Source of the DNA: Osmia lignaria lignaria
Lineage: Eukaryota; Arthropoda; Insecta; Hymenoptera; Megachilidae
Length of the DNA stretch: 64,000 bases
NCBI RefSeq assembly: GCF_051020975.1
Contig: NW_027478167.1
Coordinates: 8,308,001-8,372,000, forward strand
Direction: 5' to 3'
In this document: positions 62,901 through 64,000 of the stretch, piece after piece
How the letters are laid out: the number at the start of each line of letters is the position of its first letter
Numbering within the stretch: the first letter of the stretch is position 1
Notes under the pieces: model-generated
What the model saw: only the letters and a program-made list of their open reading frames with translations
The model's database searches: none
What the model was told of the DNA's origin: nothing
Translations under genes and position numbers: made by a program

Positions 62901-64000
62901 GCTGGAACTGGCATTTGCTGCTCGCAATAGTGCAGAGTTATCTCACAGAAAGGGGCCACGGTGTTTCTGTATCTCTATTATGTTGGTGCGGCTTCGGAAC
63001 TTTTAAATATCATGATATATCTCGAAAACTACGCATCTGATCAAAAAATATCATAGAACATAAATAGTAGGAAACTTAATGTCCTACAAAAAAGTTCTCT
63101 CAACATTTTGCCATAGCTCGCTTCGTTTCCGAGATATTTGCAGATTTATCTCAAGTGAAGGGGCCTGACGGACATATTTCGAGATATTTCTTCTTCTTGT
63201 TGTTCTTCTTCTGCACAGCTAAGCTGGAAGTGGCATTTGCAGCTCGCAATAGTGCAGAGTTATCTCAAAGAAAGGGGCCACGGTGTTTCTGTATCTCTAT
63301 TATGTTGGTGCAGCTTCGGAACTTTTAAATATCTTGATATATCTCGAGAACTACGCATCTGATCAAAAAATAACATACAACATAAAAAGTAGGAAACTTA
63401 ATTCTCTACAAAAAAGGTATCTTAACATTTTGCCATACTCCGCTTCGTTTCCGAGATATTGGCAGATTTATCTCAAGGGAAGGGGCCTGACGGACATATT
63501 TCGAGATATTTCTTCTTCTTGTTGTTCTTCTTCTGCACAGCTAAGCTGGTAGTGGCATTTGCAGGTCGCAATAGTGCGGAGTTATCTCAAAGAAAGGGGC
63601 CACGGTGTTTCTGTATCTCTATTATGTTGGTGCGGCTTCGGAACTTTTAAATATCTCGATATATCTCGAAAACTACGCTTCTGATCAAAAAATAACATAC
63701 AACATAAAAAGTAGGAAACTTAATTCTCTACAAAAAAGGTCTCTTAACATTTTGCCATAGCTCGCTTCGTTTCCGAGATATATGCAGATTTATCTCAAGG
63801 GAAGGGGCCTGACGGACATATTTCGAGATATTTCTTCTTCTTGTTGTTCTTCTTCTGCACAGCTAAGCTGGAAGTGGCATTTGCAGCTCGCAATAGTGCA
63901 GAGTTATCTCAAAGAAAGAGGCCACGGTGTTTCTGTACCTCTATTATGTTGGTGCAGCTTCGGAACTTTTAAATATCTTGATATATCTCGAGAACAACGC
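56995..64000 (+). repeat. Block 9: most diverged monomers, residual 1610-bp spacing (M178-M199)
   Basis: Private changes are densest here. M182, M187 and M192 (58283, 59893, 61503) share CCTCTTCAGCACAG, CAGCCCGC, AAAGGATCCACGG and TGTTGATGCGG at exact 1610-bp steps. M178, M183 and M193 start CTCGGATTGTTTGCGAG, preceded by CGTAATTCTCCAC. M178 and M193 also carry GATTTAGCTC, CGTACATATTCCGAG and TTGTGCTTC. M191 and M194 share GCTATGCTGG, CTCGGAATAG and GTGTTTGTGTATC. Nine of the 21 complete monomers here lack the 74-codon frame. Confidence 0.75.
63757..64000 (+). repeat. Partial terminal monomer M199 (244 of 322 bp)
   Basis: The window cuts this copy at monomer position 244. It has GATATATGCAG in place of GATATTTGCAG, AAAGAGGCCACGG, GTACCTC and GTGCAGCTTCGG. 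The GTACCTC/GTGCAGC pair is the marker of a subtype also seen near 22, 25, 34 and 50 kb. Confidence 0.95.

Larger units (their letters stand above)
1..64000 (+). repeat. 322-bp satellite DNA array, 199 monomers, head to tail
   Basis: The same unit recurs every 322 bp from the first to the last base, always in one orientation, with no foreign sequence between copies. I set position 1 at ATAGCTCGCTTCG, which is arbitrary. There are 198 complete copies; the net length change is zero because one 3-bp loss is offset by three 1-bp gains. GC is about 39%. Copies differ from one another by a few to roughly fifteen or twenty substitutions by eye, and differences are shared among groups of monomers rather than scattered. 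Satellites like this usually form centromeric or pericentromeric heterochromatin; a centromeric role here is inference only. Both edges are inside the array. I do not recognise the family by name. Confidence 0.98.

Noticed and set aside
1..64000. CRISPR array, because of regular repeats
   Set aside because: There are no unique spacers: the entire 322-bp unit is repeated, including the parts that would be spacers.
1..64000. rDNA, histone, tRNA or 5S gene cluster
   Set aside because: No rRNA motifs, tRNA A/B boxes, cloverleaf or histone reading frame are visible in the unit, and 322 bp is too short for the first two cluster types.

Overview
The whole 64 kb window is one uninterrupted head-to-tail satellite DNA array. 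The unit is 322 bp (about 39% GC). Taking 'ATAGCTCGCTTCG' as monomer position 1, there are 198 complete monomers plus a 244-bp partial copy, 199 in all, numbered M1 to M199 here. Starts follow a fixed grid: M1-M7 at 1+322(n-1); M8-M60 at 2252+322(n-8); M61-M71 at 19319+322(n-61); M72-M83 at 22862+322(n-72); M84-M199 at 26727+322(n-84). I found only four length changes: one 3-bp loss and three 1-bp gains. Both window edges lie inside the array, so its true length and flanks are unknown. I see no gene, RNA gene, transposon, CRISPR array, unique spacer or orientation switch.

The organism is almost certainly a eukaryote. Long homogeneous arrays with higher-order repeats are typical of centromeric or pericentromeric heterochromatin. 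The monomer keeps about 11-12 CpGs, close to what its base composition predicts. That argues against a heavily CpG-methylated vertebrate or plant genome and fits an arthropod or other lightly methylated invertebrate. This taxonomic guess is weak, because no gene is present to anchor it.

Layout: (1) 1-5149, mixed monomers with small two-monomer repeats. (2) 5150-13521, a five-monomer (1610 bp) higher-order repeat. (3) 13522-19640, alternating two-monomer and five-monomer patterns. (4) 19641-27692, a mosaic in which multi-monomer modules recur. (5) 27693-33166, three near-identical 1610-bp units and a 644-bp duplication. (6) 33167-35098, a two-monomer duplication and a recurring module. (7) 35099-48944, the youngest-looking zone: a 4830-bp (15-monomer) duplication with nested 2254-bp and 1932-bp duplications. 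(8) 48945-56994, mosaic with two-monomer repeats and a 3220-bp spacing. (9) 56995-64000, the most diverged zone, still showing 1610-bp spacing. Several monomers are visible recombinants that mark crossover or conversion points.

Within the monomer, three structures stand out: an imperfect 27-bp direct repeat offset by 114 bp, a long-range dyad built on CGAGATATTT, and an AT-rich end (positions 251-322). A 74-codon open frame occurs in most monomers, but it starts at TTG, is destroyed in about 25 copies and shifts frame at every repeat. I treat it as non-coding.
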